A DNA stretch of 29,836 nt from Candidatus Omnitrophota bacterium (GTDB lineage: Bacteria; Hinthialibacterota; Hinthialibacteria; OLB16), in NCBI GenBank assembly GCA_020632575.1, contig JACKFH010000043.1, positions 1 through 29,836 of the forward strand, read 5' to 3'. A program made the position numbers and the translations under genes. The notes below the pieces were generated by a model. It worked only from the letters and a program-made list of their open reading frames with translations. It made no database searches and was not told the DNA's origin. Each line of letters opens with the position of its first letter. Within the stretch, counting starts at the first letter, position 1. This document shows, in pieces, positions 16,909 through 25,171 of this stretch.

Positions 16909-18693
16909 TTGAATGCGGCTTCCAACTCGGACCTCGAACTTCGCGGATTAGCGGTTTCCCTCGGAATCACCCGCGGGCCCGCGTATGTCCTTCGCGAGGA
17001 GGGGATGCATTTCCCCGCTCATTCCATCACTCCCTCTCAAGTGGACCATGAAATCGAGCGCCTGGATCGTGCGTTCGAGGAAACTATCCGGCAAATCGAA
17101 CAACTTATTTCCAAACAAGCAGCGGGCGAGAAACAACTTGTCGACGAAATTGTCGATTTCCACCACATGCTCGCCAAAGACATCCCGCGCTACACCGGTG
17201 AACGAACCAAGAAGTTGATTCGCGAAAACCTGATGTACGCGGAAACCGCATTTCACAAAACTCTTCAGGATTTGATTGGAGTCCTCGGACGAAGCGTCGT
17301 GTCTCGCGATGAGGATGTCGCCGATATCGGTCAACAGATTCTGAGGAATTTGACAGGGAAAGACCTCGCCGATTTCGAGGATATCGAGGAGCCGGTCATC
17401 CTGATCGCGGAGGACCTCTCCCCTTCCCTGACCGCGCGCCTGCCCCGCGACAAAGTGCTCGCTTTCGCCACCACGCGCGGAAGCCGGACCTCGCACACCG
17501 CCATCATGGCCAGGGCGTTGGAAATCCCGGCGGTGGTCGGCCTGCCAAGTCTTGTCGATCAGGTCAAGGAAGGCGTCCACGTAATCGTCGATGGCGATCG
17601 CGGACGGGTGATCGTCAATCCCTCGGAACGAGCAGTGCTTTGGTACGATCGCCGCAAAGAGGCCTCCGAAAAACGCGCCGAGGATCAACTTCGCTACCGA
17701 ACCCTTCCGGGCGAGACCACCGATGGATTCATCCTGGAATTAAAAGCCAATATCGAACTCCCCGAGGAGGTCGAGGCAATTCTCGCTTATGGAGGCGATG
17801 GGATCGGTCTCTATCGGACGGAGTTCCTTTTCATGAATCGGAGCGATCTGCCCACCGAGGAGGAGCAGTTCACCGCCTACCGGGCGGTTGTCGAAAGCAT
17901 GGCTCCCAAACCGGTCACCATCCGAACCCTCGATATCGGCGGTGACAAATTCCTCACTTCCTTCTCGGCCCCCAAAGAAATGAACCCTTTCATGGGGTGG
18001 CGGGCTATCCGCTTCTGCCTCGAGCAACCCGAGATCTTCGGCGCCCAGCTCCGAGCCATCCTGAGAGCCAGTCATTACGGGAACCTATCCATCATGTTCC
18101 CGATGATCGCGGAGGTGCGCGAACTTCGTCTCGCTCTAGTGGCCCTCGAAAATGCGAAAACCGAACTCAGGGAAAGAGGCATCCCCTTCAATGAAGAGGT
18201 GGAGATCGGCGCCATGATCGAGGTCCCCTCCGCCGCTTTGGTCATGGAGGGTTTGGCGCCCCTGGTCGATTTTTTCTCGATCGGAACCAACGACCTCGTC
18301 CAATACACCATGGCGGCCGACCGTGGAAACGAGCGAACCGCTTACCTCTACGATCCACTTCACCCGGGTGTCCTCAAACTGATCCAGAATGTGGTCGAAG
18401 TCGCCCACGCCGCCGGCAAGAAAGTCTCCGTTTGCGGGGAGATGGCGGCCGAGATCGAATTCACACTGCTCCTGGTCGGGATGCGATTGGATGAACTTTC
18501 GATGAGCCCCATCGCCATTCCCGCGGTGAAACGGTTGATCCGGTCCATTTCCCTGCTCGAATCGGTGCCGATCGCCGACGACGCTCTCTCGATGACCGAG
18601 CCGGAAATGATCCGGGATTACCTGAACGAAAAGACTCGCCATGTCGCCCCTTGGACTGTCGAACTCTTCGATTCGGAGGAGATCCCCGCTTAG
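16909..18693 (+). CDS. ptsI: PTS enzyme I (PEP-protein phosphotransferase)
   Basis: A 594-residue enzyme I of normal length. The N-terminal HPr-binding helical region is followed by the phosphohistidine motif GSRTSHTAIMAR (His196). The C-terminal PEP-binding TIM barrel shows GIGLYRTEFLFM, IGAMIEVPSAAL, FFSIGTNDLVQYTMAADR and KKVSVCGEMAAE. It autophosphorylates from PEP and passes phosphate to HPr. The start is a TTG one base after the ptsH stop, with AAGGGGGGAAGC upstream. The nearby ATG is in another frame. With HPr, EIIA and HprK it makes a complete phosphorelay without a membrane transporter in this window. Confidence 0.95.
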   Translation: MNAASNSDLELRGLAVSLGITRGPAYVLREEGMHFPAHSITPSQVDHEIERLDRAFEETIRQIEQLISKQAAGEKQLVDEIVDFHHMLAKDIPRYTGERTKKLIRENLMYAETAFHKTLQDLIGVLGRSVVSRDEDVADIGQQILRNLTGKDLADFEDIEEPVILIAEDLSPSLTARLPRDKVLAFATTRGSRTSHTAIMARALEIPAVVGLPSLVDQVKEGVHVIVDGDRGRVIVNPSERAVLWYDRRKEASEKRAEDQLRYRTLPGETTDGFILELKANIELPEEVEAILAYGGDGIGLYRTEFLFMNRSDLPTEEEQFTAYRAVVESMAPKPVTIRTLDIGGDKFLTSFSAPKEMNPFMGWRAIRFCLEQPEIFGAQLRAILRASHYGNLSIMFPMIAEVRELRLALVALENAKTELRERGIPFNEEVEIGAMIEVPSAALVMEGLAPLVDFFSIGTNDLVQYTMAADRGNERTAYLYDPLHPGVLKLIQNVVEVAHAAGKKVSVCGEMAAEIEFTLLLVGMRLDELSMSPIAIPAVKRLIRSISLLESVPIADDALSMTEPEMIRDYLNEKTRHVAPWTVELFDSEEIPA

Positions 18694-18700
18694 ACCGCCG

Positions 18701-18979
18701 ATGGCCGACATCGCAATCCGAGTCAAACCCCGGTCCAGCCGTCAAGCGATCCTCGGGTTGAAAGAGGATGTCTGGCAAATCGCGCTGAACTCTCCCCCCG
18801 AGGGTGGCAAGGCGAACAAAGAACTCCTGAAACTCCTGGGGAAAATATTGGGCGTTCCGGCTTCCTCCTTGGCATTGGTCTCCGGCGAGAAATCACGAAA
18901 CAAGCGAGTCCGGATCCCAACGCTCTCCGAAAGCGACATTGTCTCGCGATTGACTCTCGCGTCCTCGAGCGAAACCTGA
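18701..18979 (+). CDS. DUF167 / YggU family protein
   Basis: A 92-residue protein with the DUF167 pattern: IAIRVKPRSSRQAILG at the N-terminus, then the strongly conserved PPEGGKANKELLKLLGKILGV helix, then SLALVSGEKSRNKRVRI. Structures of this family show a small alpha/beta fold, and the function is unknown. The chosen ATG gives the family's natural N-terminus. The frame is open 60 nt further upstream inside ptsI but has no homologous content there. It follows ptsI by 7 nt and is probably the last gene of the operon. Confidence 0.85.
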   Translation: MADIAIRVKPRSSRQAILGLKEDVWQIALNSPPEGGKANKELLKLLGKILGVPASSLALVSGEKSRNKRVRIPTLSESDIVSRLTLASSSET

Positions 18980-19025
18980 GTGCGGCGCCATCCTCCGAAA
19001 AAAATCCTTTCAAGCCATCCGCCCT

Positions 19026-19034
19026 GTGGTAGAA
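19026..19034 (+). promoter_or_regulatory. Extended -10 element upstream of the pseudopilin
   Basis: TGGTAGAAT here is an extended -10 (TGn + TAGAAT). A second TGGTAGAAT occurs at 19070-19078, only 7 nt before the pseudopilin ATG. Neither has a good -35. The upstream copy would give a leader of about 45 nt, while the downstream one would give a nearly leaderless mRNA. Confidence 0.35.
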
Positions 19035-19085
19035 TCGTCGTCGTGGATTCGGAATTTGTTCGGAAAGGTTGGTAGAATACAAGCA

Positions 19086-19763
19086 ATGTCTCGATTGAAA
19101 TTGAATCGCTCACCCCGGGGGTTCACCCTCATTGAATTGCTGATCGTCATTGCGATCATTTTGATCCTGATCGCTATCGCTCTCCCTAATTTTTTGGAGG
19201 CTCAAATCCGAGCGCGAGTCACCAAGGCTCAAGGCGAGATTCGTTCTTTGGCCACCGCCTTCGAAGCCTACCGGACGGATTGGCCGGTCTACCCAAGGGG
19301 ATGCATCACCGAGGTGGTTCCGAGCGTCGGTTGCCGGGACAACTGGGGATTCGTGGACCAGAAACTTACCACCCCCATCGCCTACATGAGCGAGATCCTG
19401 GATGACCTTTTCGCGGTTCATTACGATATCCTCGGAGTCCCGGGCGTTTATCCGGAGGGTCACCCGGCGGTCAAATACCGGACCACTCGAAAAGAGGTTT
19501 GGAATGTCACCAACCCGAACGAGATACCGATCACCCCCATCCCGCCCGACAAGAACAACCCGAGTTGGGTCAATGTCTATTTGGCATTGAATCCGGGCGC
19601 ATGGAATGGCAAACAATACTTGATCAGCAGCCTCGGCCCCGACAAAAACGAGGATGTCATCCCAGCTTATGCTTTCAACGCCAACTACCAAGTCAACGCG
19701 GAATTCTACAGCCCCACCAACGGAACCAAGAGCAGCGGAGATTTGGTCTACGCGGGACCGTGA
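19086..19763 (+). CDS. Type II secretion / type IV pilin-like pseudopilin
   Basis: A 225-residue protein with a basic leader MSRLKLNRSPRG and the prepilin peptidase site G/FTLIELL, then the hydrophobic helix IVIAIILILIAIALPNFLEAQIRARVTKAQGEIRSLATAFEAYR. The NFLEAQ(I/T)RAR pattern is typical of pseudopilins expanded in Planctomycetota, Omnitrophota, Sumerlaeota and similar phyla. The globular C-terminal part (TDWPVYPRGC, then NNPSWVNVYLALNPG, YLISSLGPDKNED) resembles the minor pseudopilin domain seen there. It is probably processed and inserted in the inner membrane as part of a secretion pseudopilus, but no other secretion gene is nearby. The ATG was preferred over an upstream GTG because it gives a normal leader length. 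There is no strong SD. Confidence 0.88.
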   Translation: MSRLKLNRSPRGFTLIELLIVIAIILILIAIALPNFLEAQIRARVTKAQGEIRSLATAFEAYRTDWPVYPRGCITEVVPSVGCRDNWGFVDQKLTTPIAYMSEILDDLFAVHYDILGVPGVYPEGHPAVKYRTTRKEVWNVTNPNEIPITPIPPDKNNPSWVNVYLALNPGAWNGKQYLISSLGPDKNEDVIPAYAFNANYQVNAEFYSPTNGTKSSGDLVYAGP

Positions 19764-19859
19764 AGTCTGTCGTGAATATCCTCTCGCAAGGGAAGTCGCT
19801 GGGGAGCACTTGCTAATGTTTCAGGAGGAGTGGATGCGGGGGGGGGTGAGTGAAAAGCA

Positions 19860-19968
19860 GAATCATGGAAGCCCATGGAGCGGATGGAAGGAATGGAAAA
19901 AACACAGGAGAAAATCTTCGATTTTCTCTTTCCATGTCTTCCATGAATTCCATGGGCTTCCATGATTC
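19860..19968. repeat. 109-nt imperfect palindrome between convergent genes
   Basis: The outer arms are a perfect 20-bp inverted repeat (19860-19879 with 19949-19968, outermost GAATCATGGA). The centre is a 9-bp hairpin GAGAAAATC-TTC-GATTTTCTC, and the intermediate segments (ATGGAAG / CTTCCAT) pair partly. It consists of ATGGAAG-type units. It lies between the pseudopilin (+) and aroB (-) and could act as a bidirectional terminator or be a REP-like mobile palindrome. Frames read through it in several registers are artefacts of its repetitive composition. Confidence 0.85.
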
Positions 19969-19989
19969 AAACAGGTCGCGCCGAGACCT

Positions 19990-21090
19990 TCACCCGCAGT
20001 TCCCCCACGCCTTCTCAAAAACCTTCCGCGTGATTCCCGGAACCAGATCCACGTTGCCCAGTTCCGAGGGCAGCACCATCCGGATGTCGCCTCCCAATGT
20101 TTTCTTGTCCGAGTGCATCAATTCCCAAATTCGTGCCGGTTCGACATGCTCCGGTGGCGTCACTGGGAGATTCGCGCGCTGGAACAAGTCCTTGAGGCGA
20201 GGCTTCAGGTCGCCGAGGTCACGGCCCAGCAGTTCGGCGATTTCGGTTTCGACCACCATGCCCACAGAAATTCCCTCGCCATGCAGGTATTCACCGTATT
20301 CGGTCGCTGCTTCGATGGCGTGACCGACTGTGTGTCCGTAGTTGAGAATGGCACGGAGTCCGCTTTCGAATTCGTCCTTCGAGACCACTTCCGCTTTGAT
20401 TTCGCAGCAGCGTTTGACTATCCGGATGAATGAATCTCGGTCTCCCTCGACAAGTTTCTCGATTCCGGATTCGAGTTCTTCGAAAAGTTTTGCATCCCAG
20501 ATGACTCCGTATTTGATCACCTCCGCCAGCCCCGCGCAAACCTCGCGTTTCGGTAACGTCTCCAGAGTGTCGATCGAAACGGAGACAAGCGCCGGTTGAT
20601 AGAAAGCGCCGATCAAATTTTTTCCGTGCGGGGTGTCGACTCCGGTCTTGCCTCCCACACTGCTGTCCACCATGGCGAGAAGTGAGGTCGGGACCTGAAT
20701 GTAGGGAACCCCCCGGAGCAGTGTCGCCGCGACGAATCCCCCCGTATCTCCGGGGACTCCGCCCCCCATCGCGATGACCGGAGTCTTTCGATCGCAACCT
20801 CGGGAAAGGATTTCGTCGTACAGGGTTTGCACCGTGTCGAGGTTCTTGTGCTCCTCCCCCGCGCTCATTTGGTGGTACGAGAGTTCGATCCCCGAGGGTC
20901 GAAAAGCCTCCTCCAATTTTGGCTCATACAGAGGACCGACGTTTGAATCCGTGATCACGATCGCCCGTTTGGGATGGAAGTTCTCGACAAGAGACTCGGC
21001 CAACCGTGGCCAAAGGGCAACGCCGATCTCGATGTCATAGGATCGATCCCCTAAATCGACGCGAACTATTTCCGAAAGATTGGCGGTCAT
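19990..21090 (-). CDS. aroB: 3-dehydroquinate synthase
   Basis: A 366-residue enzyme that converts DAHP to 3-dehydroquinate, the second step of the shikimate pathway, using NAD and a divalent metal. Visible hallmarks are VITDSNV, the NAD-binding GGGVPGDTGGFVAATLLRG (usual form GGGVIGDLAGF), the VPTSLLAMVDSSVGGKTGV active-site segment, the metal-ligand Glu in GLAEVIKYG, and histidines in NYGHTVGHAIE and LHGEGISVGM. The length is normal. The frame is open far upstream, but the ATG at 21090 overlaps the stop of the preceding deacetylase gene (ATGA) and gives the usual N-terminus, so the two are translationally coupled. Confidence 0.95.
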   Translation of the reverse strand: MTANLSEIVRVDLGDRSYDIEIGVALWPRLAESLVENFHPKRAIVITDSNVGPLYEPKLEEAFRPSGIELSYHQMSAGEEHKNLDTVQTLYDEILSRGCDRKTPVIAMGGGVPGDTGGFVAATLLRGVPYIQVPTSLLAMVDSSVGGKTGVDTPHGKNLIGAFYQPALVSVSIDTLETLPKREVCAGLAEVIKYGVIWDAKLFEELESGIEKLVEGDRDSFIRIVKRCCEIKAEVVSKDEFESGLRAILNYGHTVGHAIEAATEYGEYLHGEGISVGMVVETEIAELLGRDLGDLKPRLKDLFQRANLPVTPPEHVEPARIWELMHSDKKTLGGDIRMVLPSELGNVDLVPGITRKVFEKAWGNCG

Positions 21091-21845
21091 AATTCTTTCA
21101 CAAGATCCCCGAGCGCTTGGGCGAGGAGATTTTCTTTGGGGAAAGCGTGACCGCGATGCTGACAAAACGCCTCGGCGAAGAAGACGCCGTGGTCGGTCCC
21201 AAGTTGTTTGGCCCACTCCTCCATCTCGATCAGATACTGGTCGACTCCATGCTGCGCTCGCAACCAGTCGCGCTGACTGGCGTGGCACGCCAGCATGTCT
21301 CGCTTAATATCGATCTTCGTGGTGATATCGACCACCATGTGAGGCTCGATCGGCCGCCCGAGAAGGTCGATCCCCTCGGGCGGGCTGCAATAGTAAACAG
21401 TCGGGATGCCTCCAGTCGGTTCGGCCGGATTGGGATCGTCGGTCTCGAAGTTCGGGCAACTGGCCGCGAAACAGGCGTCACGGACCAACCGGCTGGTGAA
21501 CTCGTGATCGGTCATGTAGTCGGAAGGGGGATGAGTGATCACCAGATCGGGTCTTGCTTTGCGGACCACCTCGGTGGTCACCTGACGGGATTTCGGATCG
21601 ATGTCGATCTGGAGATCGTCCTGGCCCATGAAATAGATCTCCGCCCCAAGAAGTTCGGCGCCCTTCTTGGCCTCTTCATGACGGACCTTGGCGATGTCGC
21701 GACGAGAGAGTTCCATGCTCCCCTTGTCGCCTTTCGCCATCACGCCGATAGCGACCGCCCAGCCCTTGTCCTTGAGCAGGGCCAGGGTCCCCGCCATAAA
21801 AAATTCGACATCGTCGGGATGAGCCCCGATGGCTAAAACTTTCAT
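21087..21845 (-). CDS. PIG-L / LmbE family deacetylase
   Basis: A 252-residue zinc hydrolase beginning MKVLAIGAHPDDVEF. AHPDD is the metal-binding signature of the family, and the third ligand region is probably DHEFTSR. The family removes acetyl groups from N-acetylglucosaminyl conjugates, including the bacillithiol and mycothiol precursors (BshB, MshB) and other glycosides. The sequence alone does not settle the substrate, and no thiol-biosynthesis partner is in the window. The start has GGAGTGAGGAG upstream, which is preferred over an extension of five residues. It overlaps aroB by four bases. Confidence 0.85.
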   Translation of the reverse strand: MKVLAIGAHPDDVEFFMAGTLALLKDKGWAVAIGVMAKGDKGSMELSRRDIAKVRHEEAKKGAELLGAEIYFMGQDDLQIDIDPKSRQVTTEVVRKARPDLVITHPPSDYMTDHEFTSRLVRDACFAASCPNFETDDPNPAEPTGGIPTVYYCSPPEGIDLLGRPIEPHMVVDITTKIDIKRDMLACHASQRDWLRAQHGVDQYLIEMEEWAKQLGTDHGVFFAEAFCQHRGHAFPKENLLAQALGDLVKEL

Positions 21846-21914
21846 TGAAAAACTCCTCACTCCTAGTATCCACCCCTGCTTGGAGCCTCACCAAGTGGGC
21901 TTTCGCACCAAAAC

Positions 21915-21990
21915 CGTGGGAACGGCTTCCAGCCGCGAAAGTCAGAAACGGGTAAACGCCCACTCATCGCGGCTGGAAGCCGCTCCCACG
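21915..21990. repeat. Intergenic inverted repeat, 24-bp arms
   Basis: The arms at 21915-21938 and 21967-21990 pair over 24 bp with one mismatch (core GGCTTCCAGCCGCGA), leaving a 28-nt loop. It fills most of the gap between sppA and the deacetylase gene, both on the minus strand, and could terminate sppA transcription. The composition resembles REP-like intergenic palindromes of other large genomes. Confidence 0.85.
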
Positions 21991-22007
21991 ATGGATCGTG
22001 AATCCCT

Positions 22008-23816
22008 CTAATAAATCACAAAATCAATTGGCGGCATCAAAACAACACCCTCGCGGGAAATCAACTCCAATCGTTTCAGGGCGGTCTTGACCGCGGGCAG
22101 CCGTTTCGGGTCGACCCTCTCCAGGATGTCGAGCCAGGGGAGGAAGTCCGAAGAGACGCTCATCTTCAGATCGCTCGGGCGGTCTCCGCCTCCGGACATT
22201 TCTTCCATGAGCGCGACCAATGGGCTGACCGGTTCGGGAATGACCCGCACTTTGTAATCGGTCGCCGAGGCCAGAGTCGCCGCCGCAATGATGGCCTCGG
22301 AAAGTCCGCCGATCTCATCCACCAACCCAAGATTGAGCGCCTGCTGGCCCGTGTACACCCGACCGCCCGCGATTTCGTCGATCGGTTTGGCCAGTTTGGC
22401 TCCGCGTCCATCGATGACATGCCCTTTGAAATCCTCGTAAACCGTCGCCATCCACGAATGCATCAGTTCTCTCTGATCGGCGCTCCAATCGGTGAGGGTG
22501 CTCATCAAATCGCTGTTGGCGCCGCGTTTGTATTCGTGCCAGTTGAACCCGACCTTGTCCCACATCCCGGTGGTCACCAATTTCCCGCCCACCACTCCGA
22601 TCGAGGCGGTCAGCGTGGTGTTGTCGGCCAGGATTTTGTCCGCTCCGCAGGAGACATAGTACCCCCCGCTGGCGGCCATGTTCCCCATCGAGACCACCAC
22701 CGGTTTCTTCTCTTTCAATTGAGTGACCGCGCGCCAGATGATTTCGCTGGCCAGAGCCGAACCGCCGGGAGAATCGACTCGCAAAACCACCGCTTTGACC
22801 GAGTCGTCCTCGGCCGCCTCCTCGAGGGCTTTGCTGATATTCCCACTGTGAGCGGCGCCCACCGGTCCGAACGGGTTGGGCTCCTCATAACCCGGAACGA
22901 TCGGCCCTTCCACATACACCAGTCCGATCGCGTCGCCCTTGCCGTTGCCTGCCTTCTCCATCTGTTTGGCGAGGAAAGTGAAAAAGGCGAAGGGGTTGGA
23001 AAGATCGATTTCGGTCTCCTCCTCTTTCTCGTAACGGTTGTCGATTTCGATGTCCTCGCCGAGTTCCTTCTTGATTCGGTCGAGGAATTCATCGCGGTAT
23101 TCGACATGGGCCACCAGCCCGGCCTCTTTGGCCGATTCGGGTGAAAGCAATCCTTGGTCCACAAGGTCGCGGACTTTGTCCTCCTCCAACCCTCGGGAGT
23201 TCGCGATCATTTTCACCAAGGACCCGAAGAGACTGTCCATGAGCCAGTTCATGTTCTCCTCGGCCTCCTTGCTGGGCTCGGTCCGAGTAAAGATCTCTCC
23301 CGCCGCTTTGTAGTCCCCCATGTGCAGGAAGTCGGCGTCGATGCCGAGTTTGTCCAATGTCCCCTTGAGATAAAGTCCCTGGCCGTAGAGCCCGGTCAAC
23401 CAGATGGTGGAGGTGGGCACCACCGAGATCTCCGATACGGGCGAAAATAAAGCGTAGGCCCCGGTGTTTAGATCCTCGACATGGACATAGGTCTTCTTCC
23501 CGGACTCCTGGATTTCCTGGAGCGCGTTATGAATCTCCTCCATCTGACCAAATCCGTACGGCAATTGCCCAAAGGTCAGAGCCAAACCCACGACCGAATC
23601 GTCTTTTCGGATTTTCTCGAGTTTCTCGAGCAGTTCCTTCATCGAAATCCAACGCGCTCCGGAAAGACCGAATGGGTCCTCCATGGGTTTCTCGGTCAGC
23701 ATGCCATTCAGGTGAAGGTGAACCAGTTTTTCCTTTTCCTTGTCCGCCGCGTGACCGACAGGCGCATGGATAACCAGGGTCAAAAGAATTGCCAGAATTA
23801 TGTGCTGGAGACGCAT
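22008..23816 (-). CDS. sppA: Signal peptide peptidase SppA, 67K type
   Basis: A 602-residue exported or membrane-anchored serine protease that degrades cleaved signal peptides. Residues 1-23 are a signal or anchor segment. Two tandem ClpP-like (S49) domains follow. The N-terminal one supplies the general base Lys170 in MGDYKAAGEIF. The C-terminal one supplies the nucleophile Ser383 in GNMAASGGYYVSC, preceded by VLRVDSPGGSALASEII and followed by NTTLTASIGVVGGK. The arrangement and length match the E. coli-type double-domain enzyme rather than the short SppA of Bacillus. The ATG has TAGGAGG upstream, 9 nt away. It is transcribed divergently from ispA. Confidence 0.95.
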   Translation of the reverse strand: MRLQHIILAILLTLVIHAPVGHAADKEKEKLVHLHLNGMLTEKPMEDPFGLSGARWISMKELLEKLEKIRKDDSVVGLALTFGQLPYGFGQMEEIHNALQEIQESGKKTYVHVEDLNTGAYALFSPVSEISVVPTSTIWLTGLYGQGLYLKGTLDKLGIDADFLHMGDYKAAGEIFTRTEPSKEAEENMNWLMDSLFGSLVKMIANSRGLEEDKVRDLVDQGLLSPESAKEAGLVAHVEYRDEFLDRIKKELGEDIEIDNRYEKEEETEIDLSNPFAFFTFLAKQMEKAGNGKGDAIGLVYVEGPIVPGYEEPNPFGPVGAAHSGNISKALEEAAEDDSVKAVVLRVDSPGGSALASEIIWRAVTQLKEKKPVVVSMGNMAASGGYYVSCGADKILADNTTLTASIGVVGGKLVTTGMWDKVGFNWHEYKRGANSDLMSTLTDWSADQRELMHSWMATVYEDFKGHVIDGRGAKLAKPIDEIAGGRVYTGQQALNLGLVDEIGGLSEAIIAAATLASATDYKVRVIPEPVSPLVALMEEMSGGGDRPSDLKMSVSSDFLPWLDILERVDPKRLPAVKTALKRLELISREGVVLMPPIDFVIY

Positions 23817-23935
23817 GGGAAGGGGCCCTCCTAGAGTCTTAAACTAACGACATATTAAAGGGTTTTCGTTAAAATTCGAAGTGGAGGTTGAGGGGCGCCT
23901 CGGTTCCAATCCTCTCCCGGTGCGTCGCGTCTCAA

Positions 23936-23947
23936 ATGTGATAGAAT
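23936..23947 (+). promoter_or_regulatory. Extended -10 of ispA
   Basis: TGTGATAGAAT ends 12 nt before the ispA ATG. It shares the form TG-R-TAGAAT with the elements ahead of the pseudopilin. No SD lies between it and the ATG, so the mRNA may be almost leaderless. Confidence 0.4.
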
Positions 23948-23959
23948 TCGCGCTTCATT

Positions 23960-24871
23960 ATGACCGATTTGAATTCATTTTCATCAAATGTCTGCACACA
24001 GGTGGAGTCCTTCATGGAATCCCACTTGGACCCAAGCGTGGCGGGGTCGAAACGGCTCATCTCCGCGATGCGACACAGTTTCTTCAGCGGCGGCAAACGC
24101 ATCCGACCGCAACTTGTCTTCGCCGCGGCTGAAACCGTGCGCAAAGCGAAGGGTGAGGACGCCGCCGGCGCCACACCGCCACCGGAGACCTATGTCGCGA
24201 CCGCGGTCGAGGCGATTCACACTTACTCCCTGATCCATGACGATCTACCCGCGATGGATGATGACGATCTCCGTCGCGGGAAGCCGACCTGTCATAAAGC
24301 CTTTGACGAAGCCACCGCGATCCTGGCCGGGGATGCTCTCCTCAATCTCGGCTTTCAAATCCTGATCGATGGAATTGTGGAATTCGGCCAGCCCATGGTC
24401 CGCGCCGCTCAGACTGTCGGCGCCGCCACAGGCATTGGCGGGATGGTGACCGGCCAAATGCTCGATCTCCTGGGTGAGGAATCCGAACCGACCCTGGAGA
24501 AAGTTCAACTCATCCACAAGAACAAAACGGGCGCGCTTCTTCACGCATGCGTTTTTTCGGGGGGTTTGGTGGCGGAGCCGGATGAAACGCAAGAGGCGGC
24601 ATTATCGGAGTTCGGGCATTCGATCGGGCTCGCGTTTCAGATCGTCGACGATCTCCTCGATCTGGAACAATCGACCGAGAAGTTAGGCAAACGCGCCGGG
24701 AAGGACGCGGAGCAGCACAAGATGACCTATCCCGCCGTGGTCGGCGTTGAAAAATCTCACGAAATGGCCAATGAACTGACCAAAAGAGCGGAAAAGGCGC
24801 TGGAGGCCTTCGGTGATTCCGCCGCCACTCTGCACGATTTAGCAAAGTTGCTACTGCGCCGGGACCATTGA
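23960..24871 (+). CDS. ispA: Polyprenyl synthetase, farnesyl/geranylgeranyl diphosphate synthase type
   Basis: A 303-residue short-chain isoprenyl diphosphate synthase. GGKRIRP (44-50) binds isopentenyl diphosphate. The first aspartate-rich motif is HDDLPAMDDDDLRRG (from 93), with the two-residue insertion typical of bacterial FPP and GGPP synthases. The second is VDDLLD (229-234), and the lysine of GKRAGKD completes the site. It condenses IPP with DMAPP/GPP to make precursors of undecaprenyl phosphate, quinones and carotenoids. The first ATG is used because its N-terminal helix is homologous to the family, although it lacks an SD. A second ATG 18 codons on has GGTGGAG before it but would truncate that helix. 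No dxs or xseB neighbour is present. Confidence 0.92.
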   Translation: MTDLNSFSSNVCTQVESFMESHLDPSVAGSKRLISAMRHSFFSGGKRIRPQLVFAAAETVRKAKGEDAAGATPPPETYVATAVEAIHTYSLIHDDLPAMDDDDLRRGKPTCHKAFDEATAILAGDALLNLGFQILIDGIVEFGQPMVRAAQTVGAATGIGGMVTGQMLDLLGEESEPTLEKVQLIHKNKTGALLHACVFSGGLVAEPDETQEAALSEFGHSIGLAFQIVDDLLDLEQSTEKLGKRAGKDAEQHKMTYPAVVGVEKSHEMANELTKRAEKALEAFGDSAATLHDLAKLLLRRDH

Positions 24872-24896
24872 CTCGAACCCGATCCGTCTTTAGGAT
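24868..24896 (+). promoter_or_regulatory. Promoter of the leuA T-box transcript
   Basis: TTGACT overlaps the ispA stop codon and is followed after exactly 17 bases by TAGGAT. Transcription from about 24903 starts right at the 5' end of the T-box stem I. Confidence 0.6.
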
Positions 24897-24901
24897 CTTA
24901 G

Positions 24902-25171
24902 GAAAGGCGTGGATGAGGAGTAGTAAAAAACCTCTTTCCTCCAGAGAGCGGCCGGTTGGTGCAAGACCGCGGGAAATGTTTTTGAACTCGCCTCGGAGCC
25001 GTTGACGCGAACCGTCCCGCATCGGGACTCATTAGTTTCAGCCGGGTTCGCCCGTGATAGCGACAAACGAAGGGAGCCCGGAGAGAAAACCGGAGCTCCG
25101 AAACAGGGTGGTACCGCGAGAAGCAGATATTCATCGCCCCTGGGTTGAAAAAACTCAGGGGCGTTTTTTAT
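24902..25171 (+). promoter_or_regulatory. Leucine-specific T-box riboswitch
   Basis: All T-box landmarks are present in order: the stem I base with GATGAGGAGTAGTA, the AGAGAG and GGTGCAAG apical elements, and a specifier loop TTGAACTCGCC whose codon CTC (24987-24989) specifies leucine. The invariant T-box AGGGTGGTACCGCG (25105-25118) is followed by an intrinsic terminator. Within the T-box the tRNA end-binding TGGT is complementary to ACCA, as expected for tRNA-Leu with A73. Uncharged tRNA-Leu should stabilise the antiterminator and switch on leuA. This agrees with the downstream gene, although more than 300 nt separate them. Confidence 0.93.
25136..25170 (+). terminator. T-box intrinsic terminator
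   Basis: GCCCCTG and CAGGGGC form the main stem, extended inward by GTT/AAC, with an A-rich loop. It is followed by GTTTTTTA. This is the OFF-state terminator of the T-box. Confidence 0.9.

Noticed and set aside
19748..19965. Small ORFs in several frames across the 109-nt palindrome
   Set aside because: They arise from repetitive ATGGAAG units and read as Met/His/Phe/Ser-rich repeats in every frame. No SD or conserved content supports them.
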